A stretch of DNA of 35,885 bases from Bacillota bacterium (GCA_023418995.1 JAEZYP010000045.1:1-35885); one strand, 5' to 3'; positions 1 through 7,481 are shown, counted from the first letter of the stretch. The notes: generated from the letters alone by a model not told the origin. Numbers and translations are program-made.

Positions 1-500
1 CAAGCGTGAAATTCTCTGCACTGGAAAAGGGCTTTAAGCCGGGGCAAACGCTCTACTTCTATTACTACAACCCTACCACAAGGCAGATTGATCCCTTAGG
101 CAGCAAACACACGGTGGACGCGGATGGAAATATAACCGTGCAAATCCTCCACTGCTCTGATTATGTATTGCTGCCAAACGCAGCTCGTTCCCTTACACTT
201 GACACCAAAATCTATACCATGGCAGTCAACAACAAGTATGAGATTGGTATAAAGCTGATCAACACGCAAGGAACCAGTGTCAAAGTATACTCTTCCACCA
301 AGGGCGCCGCGTCAATTAAAAAACTCAAGAATGGCAACTACCAAGTAACCGGTTTGAAAGCTGGATTAACCTACATCATGTTTGATGTATATGACGAAAA
401 AAACAGGCTGATTAAAAAGGGCCACGCTTCTGTTCGGCTCATCATAAAAAATGGAGTAAAACCGACCGGTGATTCATGGAGGCAGACAGCAATATTTTAA
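1..500 (+). CDS. Secreted Ig-like protein, C-terminal part (5' truncated)
   Basis: Only the last ~165 codons are present. The frame is open to the window edge, so the GTG at position 6 is probably internal. The visible protein has an N-terminal stretch with a YFYYYNP motif and an HCSDYVLLP motif, then a beta-rich domain of about 85 residues beginning LDTKIYTM and ending IMFDVYDEKNRLIKKGHASV. It ends RQTAIF. No membrane anchor or enzymatic motif is visible. The beta-rich domain has the same DT..YTM/FTM opening and spacing as the two C-terminal repeats of the GH25 lysozyme at 19053. Its last 40 residues closely match the inverted partial gene at the right edge of the window. I infer an extracellular or cell-wall associated protein; its function lies in the missing N-terminal part. 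A hairpin terminator follows at 551. Confidence 0.75.
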   Translation, partial: SVKFSALEKGFKPGQTLYFYYYNPTTRQIDPLGSKHTVDADGNITVQILHCSDYVLLPNAARSLTLDTKIYTMAVNNKYEIGIKLINTQGTSVKVYSSTKGAASIKKLKNGNYQVTGLKAGLTYIMFDVYDEKNRLIKKGHASVRLIIKNGVKPTGDSWRQTAIF

Positions 501-550
501 TTACCAGCACAGAAGAATGGGGAACTGTTGCAAAACGCCCTGAAAGAAAA

Positions 551-594
551 AAATCCGAGGTAGCCAACACTTTTTGTGTGGTTGCCTCGGATTT
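551..594. terminator. Bidirectional intrinsic terminator between convergent genes
   Basis: A 10-bp perfect stem (AAATCCGAGG / CCTCGGATTT) is extended by imperfect pairing around a T5 loop. On the minus strand the stem runs straight into a T-rich tract (TTTTTTTCTTTC), so it is strongest for the minus-strand gene ending at 675. On the plus strand it can also end the partial gene. Confidence 0.75.
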
Positions 595-674
595 ATTGTT
601 AGGACGGGTTGCGTACCTCCGCAACCAAACAATCCACAGTAGCCATGCGGCCGCTGGGAGTTTCCTTTGGCGAT

Positions 675-1295
675 TTAGCGACTGAAGGTAATTAATTCTT
701 TCGAGTAGGGCAGCTGCTCGACCCAGTCGCAGAAGACATGCCACTCATCCAGCTTGTGGTTTTTTCTGGAACCGTATATGTTGACCAGTGTTTCGTAATT
801 GAACGTACAGGTTCGCATCTGGTTATAGCTGGATGGCAGAAGCTGAATCAGGCTGTACCAGAAGGCCTTGTCCTTTGTTTCGTTATAGGAAACCCGCAGC
901 TTCTCAAGCTGCCCCAAAAGGGTTTTAAAATACGCGAGGGTTTCCGGGTTCATCCGGTCACAGCTGAAATCCTCCAGGCGAAACGGGTTGCTATGAATTT
1001 TATGCATGGTGCTGGTCGAATTAGCCACCGTGCTTACCTTGTAGGTGTCGTATTCCTTCCACCAGTAAAGCGGCGCGGTAATATCGGCTGAAACAAAAAT
1101 CTGGCGGATGAATTTGCGGTGGTCCGAGCCGGAAACGCAGAGCCGCTGTGCAAGGCTTAAATCATTCTCTCCTAGAACAAAACTTCCGTTTTCATCAAAA
1201 TAGCTGTCGGAACGCTGCCAGCTGCTCAGCGGGTTCCTTGCTCCGCGAATTGCGTTTTCTATATTCATCACGCTAACCCGTTCAATTGATATCAT
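675..1295 (-). CDS. Conserved hypothetical protein, faintly ThyX-like
   Basis: A 206-residue cytoplasmic protein with no signal peptide or membrane helix. The start is ATG 1295 (MISIERV), with AGGAGG seven bases upstream; an internal ATG nine codons in (MNIENA) has no such site. The most conserved-looking block is about residues 55-105: SGSDHRKFIRQIFVSADI, then APLYWWKEYDTYK, then VANSTSTMHKI. The order of these parts recalls flavin-dependent thymidylate synthase (ThyX), where an RHR...S..E.S.R motif binds FAD and dUMP. Here the RHR-type arginines are not in the expected place, so thymidylate synthase activity is unlikely or at least unproven. I recall similar proteins as hypothetical in gut Firmicutes and their mobile elements, but cannot search. 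The gene is monocistronic, convergent with the left-edge gene and divergent from the lipid kinase. Confidence 0.7.
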   Translation of the reverse strand: MISIERVSVMNIENAIRGARNPLSSWQRSDSYFDENGSFVLGENDLSLAQRLCVSGSDHRKFIRQIFVSADITAPLYWWKEYDTYKVSTVANSTSTMHKIHSNPFRLEDFSCDRMNPETLAYFKTLLGQLEKLRVSYNETKDKAFWYSLIQLLPSSYNQMRTCTFNYETLVNIYGSRKNHKLDEWHVFCDWVEQLPYSKELITFSR

Positions 1296-1334
1296 GGTAC
1301 TTCCTCCTGTTTTTCAGCCGATTTTGTTTTCTTT

Positions 1335-1363
1335 ATTATACCGCTCACGCTCAAAAAAGTAAA
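1335..1363 (-). promoter_or_regulatory. Candidate sigma-A promoter for the ThyX-like gene
   Basis: On the minus strand, TATAAT (1335-1340) lies 17 bp from TTTACT (1358-1363). The -10 is perfect and the -35 weak. It sits about 40 bp before the start at 1295. Confidence 0.4.
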
Positions 1364-1457
1364 TTTGGAATATCCGTTTCCAAACCTTCCGGCTTCTTTT
1401 TCATATTTGATGGAAAGAGACAAATAATAACGGCAAACGAAAGCGAAAGGGCTCATT

Positions 1458-2426
1458 ATGGATATCAAATCATATCATACGGACAAACGTCATAAACGGA
1501 TCAAGTTGATTTTCAATCCCGCTTCGGGTGAAGCCAACCATTCTCCGATACAGCTTACAGACATTGTAAGGGAGCTGGAGGCATGGAAATTCAAGCCGGA
1601 GGTTTTTGTTCTGAGCATGAACAGCGATCTTCCCAAGCTGGTGGAAGAAACCATCTCCCGCGGAATTCGATTCTTTGCCGCCTGCGGAGGTGACGGAACC
1701 GTAAACGCGGTGGCCAAAGCGCTCGAGGGTCGGAGAGCAACTCTGGGAATCCTCCCGATGGGAACACAGAATAACATCGCGCTCAGCCTGGGGATTCCTC
1801 CAGATATTCTCAAAGCCATATCCGTTCTAAGAAACGGAAAACAGATAAAAACCGATATCGGCATGGCAATTTGTGAAAACACACAAACGGCGTTTCTTGA
1901 GATATGCTCAATTGGTCTGATGTCGTCGCTGTTCCCATCCGGCGATGATATCCAGCACGGTCATCTCGATAAAATCGGGGATTTTCTGGCCAAGTTTGCC
2001 ACCTGCGCGCCGTCTAAGATCAAACTGCTTCTGGACGGTCGGCAGGAGATTATCACCACAGGGCATGTCGTTCTGGTTTCCAACATGCCGTATATCGGGC
2101 GGCATTATCAGGTCGGCGACCCTTTGGCGTACCGTGACGGCTACCTGGATCTCCTGCTTTGCTCCAGCCTCTCCAAGCTGGATTTGGTAGGCTGCGCGTT
2201 CAAGGAGGGCGCTCGGGTGCAGGATCTGACAGACCCGCGCATTCAGCGCTACCGGGTTCGCAGGGCGGAAATTGACACCAACCCCGGCATGGCGGTCATG
2301 GCGGACGGCACCGCCCTGGGAGAGGGCGCGGTTCATGTAGAAATACACCCCCGTGCTCTGGCGGTCATGGCACCGAACCCGGAGCAGGGTAATCTAACAG
2401 AAACGCAAGAGGCTGCATCAATATGA
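1458..2426 (+). CDS. YegS/DAGK-type lipid kinase
   Basis: A 322-residue protein of the diacylglycerol kinase catalytic family (LCB5/YegS type), which phosphorylates diacylglycerol or a related lipid at the inner membrane face using ATP. Visible motifs: NPASG at residues 20-24, the nucleotide-binding GGDGT at 77-81, and MGTQNN about 25 residues later, equivalent to the GT.ND/N motif. A C-terminal beta-rich half follows, including the DGYLDLLL segment near 230 and an MADGTALG stretch typical of the family's second domain. Length is normal. The start is ATG 1458 after a weak AAAGGG site. The stop overlaps the next start (ATGA), so it is probably translationally coupled to the PAP2 phosphatase. 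Substrate cannot be read from sequence; undecaprenol or diacylglycerol recycling are both possible. Confidence 0.9.
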   Translation: MDIKSYHTDKRHKRIKLIFNPASGEANHSPIQLTDIVRELEAWKFKPEVFVLSMNSDLPKLVEETISRGIRFFAACGGDGTVNAVAKALEGRRATLGILPMGTQNNIALSLGIPPDILKAISVLRNGKQIKTDIGMAICENTQTAFLEICSIGLMSSLFPSGDDIQHGHLDKIGDFLAKFATCAPSKIKLLLDGRQEIITTGHVVLVSNMPYIGRHYQVGDPLAYRDGYLDLLLCSSLSKLDLVGCAFKEGARVQDLTDPRIQRYRVRRAEIDTNPGMAVMADGTALGEGAVHVEIHPRALAVMAPNPEQGNLTETQEAASI

Positions 2427-3190
2427 CGACATTTTATCGAAATCCGCACAACGGAGAGGCAAAAATGACACCCTGCACGGTAGTAAATAAGGTTCGGCGA
2501 ATCCGACCCGTTTACTGGCTGCCGCCAATCGGGATTGCAATCGCTCTTTTCTCCTACCTGGTTCCCGTAACCTTCTGGCTGCGGTTTTTATCGCTGCTGC
2601 GGGCGCGTACCCCACTGGTCGGCATGGTGCTGCTATTTAGCCTGATTGCCGTTTCGCTTGTGTGGGCAACCGGTCAAAAAATCGACGCCTATATATTTCA
2701 TTTTTTTAATATGAAAGGTTCCCGACCCCGGTGGCTTGACCGGGCTATGCAGATTATTACCGAATTCGGCAACGGGATTGTCACTATGGGAATCGCCCTT
2801 GCGCTGTTCTTCTTAGTAAACCGTCAGTTGTCCTATGAATTCATCTTCGGTACTCTGGTGCTGTGGCTGATCGTAGAGCTGATTAAAGTACTTGTCCGCC
2901 GTTCAAGACCATTTGCGAAGCTTCCCGGGGTGAGGGTTGTCGGGTCACGGGCCCGGGGAAAATCCTTCCCCAGCGGGCATACGAGCCAGGCATTTTACAT
3001 GGCGACGATCTTCGTCCAGTATTTTCAGGTTCATACCGCCACGCTGGTTTTGTTTTACACCGCTGCCCTTCTGGTCGGCGTAACGCGGATGTACCTGGGA
3101 ATGCACTACCCGCGCGATGTTCTTGCCGGAGCCATTCTTGGAACCTGCTGGGGACTCGTCGGGGTCACACTGCATTATCCGTTCTTCTGA
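2423..3190 (+). CDS. PAP2-family membrane phosphatase
   Basis: A 255-residue integral membrane protein of the type-2 phosphatidic acid phosphatase family. The three catalytic signatures are present in order: K.......RP as KVLVRRSRP, SFPSGH, and TRMYLGMHYPRD, which carries the nucleophile-assisting His. About five or six hydrophobic segments are visible, the first near residues 30-50. The family removes phosphate from lipid phosphates such as phosphatidate, phosphatidylglycerol phosphate or undecaprenyl pyrophosphate on the outer membrane face. The 4-nt overlap with the lipid kinase suggests a kinase/phosphatase pair acting on the same lipid pool. The ATG at 2465 is an alternative start with a better GGAGAGG site; it would shorten the protein by 14 residues. 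The gene ends 2 bp from the convergent acyltransferase with no room for a terminator between them. Confidence 0.9.
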   Translation: MTTFYRNPHNGEAKMTPCTVVNKVRRIRPVYWLPPIGIAIALFSYLVPVTFWLRFLSLLRARTPLVGMVLLFSLIAVSLVWATGQKIDAYIFHFFNMKGSRPRWLDRAMQIITEFGNGIVTMGIALALFFLVNRQLSYEFIFGTLVLWLIVELIKVLVRRSRPFAKLPGVRVVGSRARGKSFPSGHTSQAFYMATIFVQYFQVHTATLVLFYTAALLVGVTRMYLGMHYPRDVLAGAILGTCWGLVGVTLHYPFF

Positions 3191-3192
3191 TT

Positions 3193-3816
3193 TTATCCGG
3201 ATAGCCCGTCCATGTAATTCTGAAGTACGCTGACATATTTTCCGATTTCAAGCCCGTCTAGCAGCGCATGGTTTACCTGCACGGAAAACGGCAGCAGTAC
3301 CTTTTCTCCCTCGCTGAAATACCTGCCCCAGGAGATTCTGGGTACGGAATCCTTTTTATTGAAAGTCATGGTATGCGTCAGAGCGGTAAAGGAAATCCAC
3401 GGCAGACAGGTGATATAAAGCACATCGTCCCGAACATCCTTTGGCAGATACTCCTTCTGGCTTTCAGAAGCCTCTTTCGCGTGACCGCAGAAAGCAGCAA
3501 GATCATCTTCCATTTCCACACTGACATATTTGAACAGCTCAGTTCCCCCGGACAAATCGGTAAAGGACGGATGAACCCTGTCGTGCAAAACAACGCCTTC
3601 TCCGCGGATGCGGTAGCGGAAGCTGTCAATTTCATTTGCGGTGTGTGTGGCGGCAAAAATCATAGAATAATAAAAAGAAAGATTATTATCTTTTACAAAT
3701 TTCAGGAAATGCGTCACATCCAGATTCATGCAGACGTTTGTCTGCGGGTAATCCATGCTCTGAAAAAAGCGAAAATGCTCTTTTCTCGGCCACTTTTCCA
3801 TATCAATATACTCCAC
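3193..3816 (-). CDS. CatA-like (chloramphenicol acetyltransferase fold) acyltransferase
   Basis: A 207-residue soluble protein of the classical CAT family (usual length about 213-220). The catalytic histidine motif H...DG is present as NHALLDG near residue 183. Other family landmarks include the N-terminal RKEHFRFF block, a YSMIFAATHTANEI segment, and a PRISWGRYF segment close to the C-terminal active-site loop. CAT enzymes are trimers that acetylate the 3-hydroxyl of chloramphenicol with acetyl-CoA. Many chromosomal clostridial members of this family have no demonstrated resistance role, so the substrate here is left open. The start is GTG 3816, chosen because AGGAGG lies eight bases upstream; the ATG at 3824 is out of frame. 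A consensus promoter lies at 3867-3895. It appears monocistronic. Confidence 0.85.
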   Translation of the reverse strand: MEYIDMEKWPRKEHFRFFQSMDYPQTNVCMNLDVTHFLKFVKDNNLSFYYSMIFAATHTANEIDSFRYRIRGEGVVLHDRVHPSFTDLSGGTELFKYVSVEMEDDLAAFCGHAKEASESQKEYLPKDVRDDVLYITCLPWISFTALTHTMTFNKKDSVPRISWGRYFSEGEKVLLPFSVQVNHALLDGLEIGKYVSVLQNYMDGLSG

Positions 3817-3866
3817 GTTGTCATCCTCCTGTATAATCCGGCTCGTCGCCTCAATTCCTTTGCTTT

Positions 3867-3895
3867 ATTATATCTGCTGTCCCCATGTTTTTCAA
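3867..3895 (-). promoter_or_regulatory. Sigma-A promoter for the CatA-like gene
   Basis: On the minus strand, TTGAAA (3890-3895), a 17-bp spacer and TATAAT (3867-3872). Near-consensus, about 50 bp upstream of the GTG start. Confidence 0.75.
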
Positions 3896-3969
3896 CAGGA
3901 GCGCAAAACAGCTTTTCGCTCATTTTCTCTGCAAACCATCCATTTAAAACGTGCAAAAACGGATTTCTG

Positions 3970-4374
3970 TTACCGGCTGAGCATATAAAGCAGGCGCAGG
4001 GCGTGAACATTCTCATCGGTTCTTGCCCTGTAATAGGCGTCGCGTAAACGGTTGTTCCGCTGCGTTTCCAGGTATTGCAGACCGTATTTGCGGAAATCTC
4101 CGCTTTCATCCAGTACCCGCTCGCGAAGCACATCACGGAACGTGCCCCGCAGCACCGGAGGCTGCACGTAGGGATGAAAGCTTCTGCCCGTCATCATCCG
4201 GTATATCTGCTGGAATTCCTGCGCGTGGGACTGCTCATCCTCCGCAAACTCCAAAAGGAGCTGCCGGTCCTCCTCGTTGTCGGCTATGTTCGCAAGCTCC
4301 CGGTAAAGCGCGGAATCCCCCAGCTCCGCCGTGATATACATCTGAAGCTTTTGTGTGGTTGTCATATCCATCAT
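3970..4374 (-). CDS. Small ferritin-like/rubrerythrin-like protein
   Basis: About 134 residues from ATG 4374. A GGGGG-type ribosome site lies just before ATGATG; the longer frame reaching 4491 has no ribosome site and would begin inside the divergent promoter region. Two helical blocks resemble the ferritin-like fold: AELGDSALYRELANIA with paired Glu residues, then EDRQLLLEFAEDEQSHAQEF, which carries an E..H pattern typical of a di-iron site. The second half holds a less clear helix pair (YGLQYLETQRNNRLRDAY) with one Glu. This suggests a diiron or degenerate ferritin-like protein, perhaps an oxidative-stress or iron protein. No C-terminal rubredoxin domain is present. It lies upstream of, and is co-oriented with, the CatA-like gene, but that gene has its own promoter. 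Confidence 0.75.
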   Translation of the reverse strand: MMDMTTTQKLQMYITAELGDSALYRELANIADNEEDRQLLLEFAEDEQSHAQEFQQIYRMMTGRSFHPYVQPPVLRGTFRDVLRERVLDESGDFRKYGLQYLETQRNNRLRDAYYRARTDENVHALRLLYMLSR

Positions 4375-4491
4375 AATTCCCCCTTTTCCTTTTATTACAG
4401 TATATGATTTGCTGAAATATTGGTTCGGAAAAAACAGCCCTCGAAGCTCTCTGCGCAATCGTACCTTTCCTATTTCGGGAACTTTAAACAC

Positions 4492-4520
4492 TTGATATTC
4501 AGAATCATATTTTCTATAAT
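4492..4520 (+). promoter_or_regulatory. Sigma-A promoter for the patatin gene
   Basis: TTGATA (4492-4497), 17-bp spacer and TATAAT (4515-4520), 30 bp before the ATG at 4550. Confidence 0.75.
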
Positions 4521-4549
4521 ATTAAAAAAAGCAACGCGAGGTGTTTTTT

Positions 4550-5404
4550 ATGTCAATCGGCATTGTTCTGGAAGGCGGAGGAATGCGAGGCGCCTACACA
4601 AGCGGGGTGCTGGAGGCTCTGTTGAGGCACGGAATTGAATTCCCAACGGTTTACGGCATTTCTGCGGGCGCGTGCAACGCACTCAGCTATATCTCCAAGC
4701 AGCCACGCCGTAATTTTGATATTTTCTACAATTACATTACCGACAAGCGGTACATCAGCGTGGAAAATCTAAATCGAACCGGTTCGCTTTTCGGTTTCGA
4801 CTTCATCTTCGGTGAGCTTTCGCGCAGCCTTCTTCCGTTTGATTACGAGACCTTTTTTGCGTCCCCGGTGGAGTTAAAAGTAGGCGCTACCGATCTGAAA
4901 ACAGGGCAGGCGATCTTCTTCAACAAAGAAAATCTGGACAAGGACTTTACCCCCGTAAAGGCTTCCAGCTCGCTGCCGTTTGTTTCCAACGTTGTTTCGT
5001 ATCAGGGATATGAGCTGTTGGACGGCGGTTGCGCGATGCCGATTCCAATTGAGCGTTCTATTCTGGACGGAAATCGGTACAATGTAGTTGTACTTACCCG
5101 AGACAGCACCTACCGAAAAAGCCTGCGGCCGGAGTTTCCGCGTTCCGTTCTGCGCGTAAAATACGGTGATTATCCAAACTTTGTGGACGCGATGATGAAG
5201 CGTCCGGAGGTTTATAACCGCGAGCTGGAGGTCTGCCGCAGGCAGGAGCAGGAAGGCGCGGCGGTCATTATTCGCCCAAGCCGCCCGATCATCACCAGCC
5301 GTTATGAAAAGGACCCGGAGCACCTGCGGCTGATTTATGAAATGGGCTTGTGCGACTGCGAAAAGAAGCTGGCGGAGGTTCGGGAGCTTTTCAAGAAAGC
5401 CTAG
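4550..5404 (+). CDS. Patatin-like phospholipase
   Basis: A 284-residue protein of the bacterial patatin family (YqhO/RssA type), a serine acyl hydrolase using a Ser-Asp dyad. The oxyanion-hole motif GGGMRG is at residues 9-14, the nucleophile elbow GISAG at 36-40 (Ser38), and the catalytic aspartate lies in LLDGG near residue 158. The N-terminal EGGG directly after the start is typical. The start is ATG 4550, seven bases after a CGAGGTG ribosome site; the GTG at 4541 lies in that site and is rejected. There is no signal peptide, so it probably acts in the cytoplasm or at the inner membrane face on phospholipids or lysolipids. It has its own promoter and is followed by a strong terminator. The substrate is not deducible. 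Confidence 0.9.
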   Translation: MSIGIVLEGGGMRGAYTSGVLEALLRHGIEFPTVYGISAGACNALSYISKQPRRNFDIFYNYITDKRYISVENLNRTGSLFGFDFIFGELSRSLLPFDYETFFASPVELKVGATDLKTGQAIFFNKENLDKDFTPVKASSSLPFVSNVVSYQGYELLDGGCAMPIPIERSILDGNRYNVVVLTRDSTYRKSLRPEFPRSVLRVKYGDYPNFVDAMMKRPEVYNRELEVCRRQEQEGAAVIIRPSRPIITSRYEKDPEHLRLIYEMGLCDCEKKLAEVRELFKKA

Positions 5405-5447
5405 TGCTCGGTGACATCTAAAACAACTGGACAGCGGAAAGGATATA

Positions 5448-5495
5448 AAAACGCGCCTTAAATTGGCTTTTCAAGACCATTTCAAGGCGCGTTTT
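5448..5495. terminator. Bidirectional terminator between patatin and ECF-cluster lipoprotein
   Basis: A 12-bp perfect stem, AAAACGCGCCTT (5448-5459) and AAGGCGCGTTTT (5484-5495), with a 24-nt loop. T-tracts are present on both strands, serving both convergent genes. Confidence 0.85.
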
Positions 5496-5525
5496 CTTAT
5501 GTATTGTTTGCTTTGCCCGGCATAT

Positions 5526-6071
5526 CTAAGCTTCTTTCGCTTTTTTTATTTCTTCACGCAAATCTGACAGTTGATTTTTATTATGTTCCCCTTCAAAAAG
5601 CACATGATGACTTTCGAAAAGATTACATAATGAAATTAGCATTTTGTTATAGTCACTCGCCTTACAGCCGCTGGCTCCAATTTCAGCGGTATAACCACCT
5701 TCCTTTCGAAAACCTTGATTAAACAAATAATTTACATGCCCACAATTATTATTTAAATAAAAATCTATTTCAAAAATTGGTCCTGCCGGGTGCTCTACCG
5801 GTAAATTTTCAGTAGTATTAACCATTTTTTGATTGGCCAGAACATCGAAAGTCTTTTTAATTTCATCCAATTCTATTATTTCCGATTCTGTACCTGTACG
5901 CACATTTGAAAGAACAATTTTACAAATATCTTTTTCTGATAGATTAACTGCTTGTTTAAACGAAATCTCCTTATTTTTTTCTGTTTGATTATTGCTACCG
6001 GTTTGATTTACACAAGCTGTAACTCCACCCAAAAGAGTTAATACAAAAAAGATTGTTATAATTTTCTTCAT
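5526..6071 (-). CDS. Small lipoprotein of the ECF sigma cluster
   Basis: A 181-residue predicted lipoprotein. It has a K-K start, a hydrophobic stretch and the lipobox GVTAC with Cys20, so the mature protein should be lipid-anchored outside the membrane. The chosen start is ATG 6071, preceded by GAAGGGGG. An open frame extends to 6155 but would include the preceding hairpin and bury the signal peptide. The mature part is polar, with an N-rich linker (QTGSNNQTEKNK) and no recognised domain; the segment near residues 35-110 could be a small alpha/beta sensor domain. It is AT-rich like the two genes upstream, unlike the flanking genes. It follows the anti-sigma gene, separated by an 18-bp perfect inverted repeat. 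I infer a product of the same regulon or a signal input; the function is unknown. Confidence 0.8.
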   Translation of the reverse strand: MKKIITIFFVLTLLGGVTACVNQTGSNNQTEKNKEISFKQAVNLSEKDICKIVLSNVRTGTESEIIELDEIKKTFDVLANQKMVNTTENLPVEHPAGPIFEIDFYLNNNCGHVNYLFNQGFRKEGGYTAEIGASGCKASDYNKMLISLCNLFESHHVLFEGEHNKNQLSDLREEIKKAKEA

Positions 6072-6089
6072 AGTACCCCCTTCAAAATA

Positions 6090-6138
6090 AAAACCTGTTT
6101 GCCTTTCTACTATAAATAACGAAAGGCAAACAGGTTTT
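6090..6138 (-). terminator. 18-bp perfect inverted repeat, terminator/attenuator before the lipoprotein
   Basis: AAAACCTGTTTGCCTTTC (6090-6107) is the exact reverse complement of 6121-6138, with a 13-nt loop. On the minus strand the stem is followed by TTTTTATTTT and then at once by the lipoprotein's ribosome site. It therefore looks like an intrinsic terminator placed between two genes of one cluster, which could reduce or condition lipoprotein expression. Confidence 0.8.
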
Positions 6139-6156
6139 GTTACAAAAATTACCATA

Positions 6157-6753
6157 TTATTTAATTATTATAGCTTTGGAAAGAATTTCTTGAGCTTCTT
6201 TTATTGGTACATCTCCATATATACTGATATGTTTGTCATCAATGACACCTGTAGCTACTAGTTTACCAAAATCTTGTTTCGGTTTGACTAATTCTCCATC
6301 TTCCCTGTACGTAACAATGAATGAAGATGAACGGTTTGAATACTTATCAAAATAAGCTCCATTGGAATAATCTGTTTTTTCCAGATAGTATTCGTTCGGC
6401 AAATACCCAAATGTAATTTTTAAGCGTACATTTGCATTTGCATTGGATTGATTGTTAATTGTTGAGTTAGTATAGCCTTGTCTTTGAGTAATCTTGGGAT
6501 AGTTCCAGAAAGCAATGACCGCACTAACTCCTATTAAAATAAATACCGAAATTGCAGCAGCGAGTAAAAAAGGGTATAGGGTATTTCCCTCCATCTGCTG
6601 TGCTAAATTTGTACGTTTCAACCAATATTTCAAAGAAAACCTATGCCCTTTGCAAAATTCGGGATTACCTAATAAATCTGCCAGGTCATCGGAACACTGT
6701 TTCGCAAAAATCTGCATAATCTCATCTGTCTTTATTTTATTACTGTTCTCCAT
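6157..6753 (-). CDS. Membrane anti-sigma factor of the ECF pair
   Basis: About 198 residues. The start is ATG 6753, six bases after a GGGGTG site; a GTG three codons upstream is less likely. The N-terminal ~55 residues form a charged cytoplasmic part that would bind the sigma factor. One transmembrane helix follows (TLYPFLLAAAISVFILIG onward, roughly residues 57-82). An Asn/Thr-rich linker leads to an extracellular domain with YLPNEYYLEKTDYSNG and FIVTYREDGEL blocks, resembling the DUF4367-like sensor domain of many clostridial anti-sigma factors. No canonical zinc-binding HxxxCxxC motif is visible. The gene overlaps the sigma gene by 14 nt and is surely co-translated with it. I infer that it holds the sigma factor inactive until an envelope signal arrives. 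Confidence 0.8.
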   Translation of the reverse strand: MENSNKIKTDEIMQIFAKQCSDDLADLLGNPEFCKGHRFSLKYWLKRTNLAQQMEGNTLYPFLLAAAISVFILIGVSAVIAFWNYPKITQRQGYTNSTINNQSNANANVRLKITFGYLPNEYYLEKTDYSNGAYFDKYSNRSSSFIVTYREDGELVKPKQDFGKLVATGVIDDKHISIYGDVPIKEAQEILSKAIIIK

Positions 6754-7297
6754 GTGTTTCACCCCGCAATATTCCTAAAATCATTTTTTTGGCGCGAAAC
6801 AGCCGCAATCGTACATTATCTTGAGAAATATGCAACATTTCGCTAATTTGCTCGTTAGAAAGCTCATGAACATATTTTAGAATTACTACATCGGCAAATT
6901 TATCATCAAGAGATTGAATCTGTTTAATCCGCATTTGAAAAGCTTCCCTTGAAATTTCTATGTATTCAGGGTTCATCTCATCCACAAGCGGCATCACGTC
7001 TTGCTCCTCATAAGGCTCCTCCCTCCGCTTCATGTTCTTACGATAAATGTCAATGGCAGCGTTTCGGGTTATAATAACAATGAAAGATTTTGTTTTATTT
7101 TCATTTACGTCTTTTATTTTGTTTAAATGGTTAATTAGATGTATAAATGCATTATGTACCGCATCTTCTGCATCAGTTTGATTATGTAAAATTTTATATG
7201 CTATATTATACATTCTGCATTGGTACTTACGGTACAGTTGCTCGAAAAATTTACGATCCGTTTGGCTGTCTAAAACTGAGAAAAATAAAAGTAACAA
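6740..7297 (-). CDS. ECF-family RNA polymerase sigma factor
   Basis: About 185 residues with sigma region 2 (FFEQLYRKYQCRMYNIAYKI, then AEDAVHNAFIHLINHL) and region 4 with its helix-turn-helix (LSNEQISEMLHISQDNVRLR followed by FRAKKMI). The start is most likely TTG 7297: GGGAG lies seven bases before it, and the resulting MLLLFFSVLDSQTDRK beginning is the usual N-terminus of this clostridial subfamily. A longer frame from TTG 7327 lacks a ribosome site. ECF factors redirect RNA polymerase to stress or envelope genes and usually transcribe their own operon. The coding strand is clearly AT-rich relative to its neighbours, hinting at separate acquisition. It is divergent from the zinc transporter operon. 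Confidence 0.9.
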   Translation of the reverse strand: MLLLFFSVLDSQTDRKFFEQLYRKYQCRMYNIAYKILHNQTDAEDAVHNAFIHLINHLNKIKDVNENKTKSFIVIITRNAAIDIYRKNMKRREEPYEEQDVMPLVDEMNPEYIEISREAFQMRIKQIQSLDDKFADVVILKYVHELSNEQISEMLHISQDNVRLRLFRAKKMILGILRGETHGEQ

Positions 7298-7411
7298 ATA
7301 ATCACTCCCAAAAATTAGATTCAGCAAGCTTAAAGATTATTTAGAATTATAATATATATTCAGTATAATACTTTATTAAAATTCTGTAACGTATATTTTT
7401 ACTTTTTTTGC

Positions 7412-7440
7412 TTGACAGGAAAAGATTATAGGCTTATTAT
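7412..7440 (+). promoter_or_regulatory. Sigma-A promoter of the zinc ABC operon
   Basis: Perfect TTGACA (7412-7417), 17-bp spacer and TATTAT (7435-7440). It lies about 40 bp upstream of the TTG start of the binding protein. Confidence 0.85.
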
Positions 7441-7456
7441 TGTTGTTGCAAACAAT
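7439..7456. promoter_or_regulatory. Candidate metal-repressor operator
   Basis: A dyad ATTGTT-N6-AACAAT overlaps the end of the -10 and the expected transcription start of the zinc transporter operon. The placement fits repression by a Fur/Zur- or MntR-type regulator, but the sequence is not a recognised consensus. Confidence 0.35.
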
Positions 7457-7481
7457 TCGCATTTAGGAGGAGGGTTGCCCT

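Noticed and set aside
3193..3816. Calling the CAT-fold gene a chloramphenicol resistance gene
   Set aside because: The family fold and His motif are clear, but substrate cannot be deduced and no mobile context is present.
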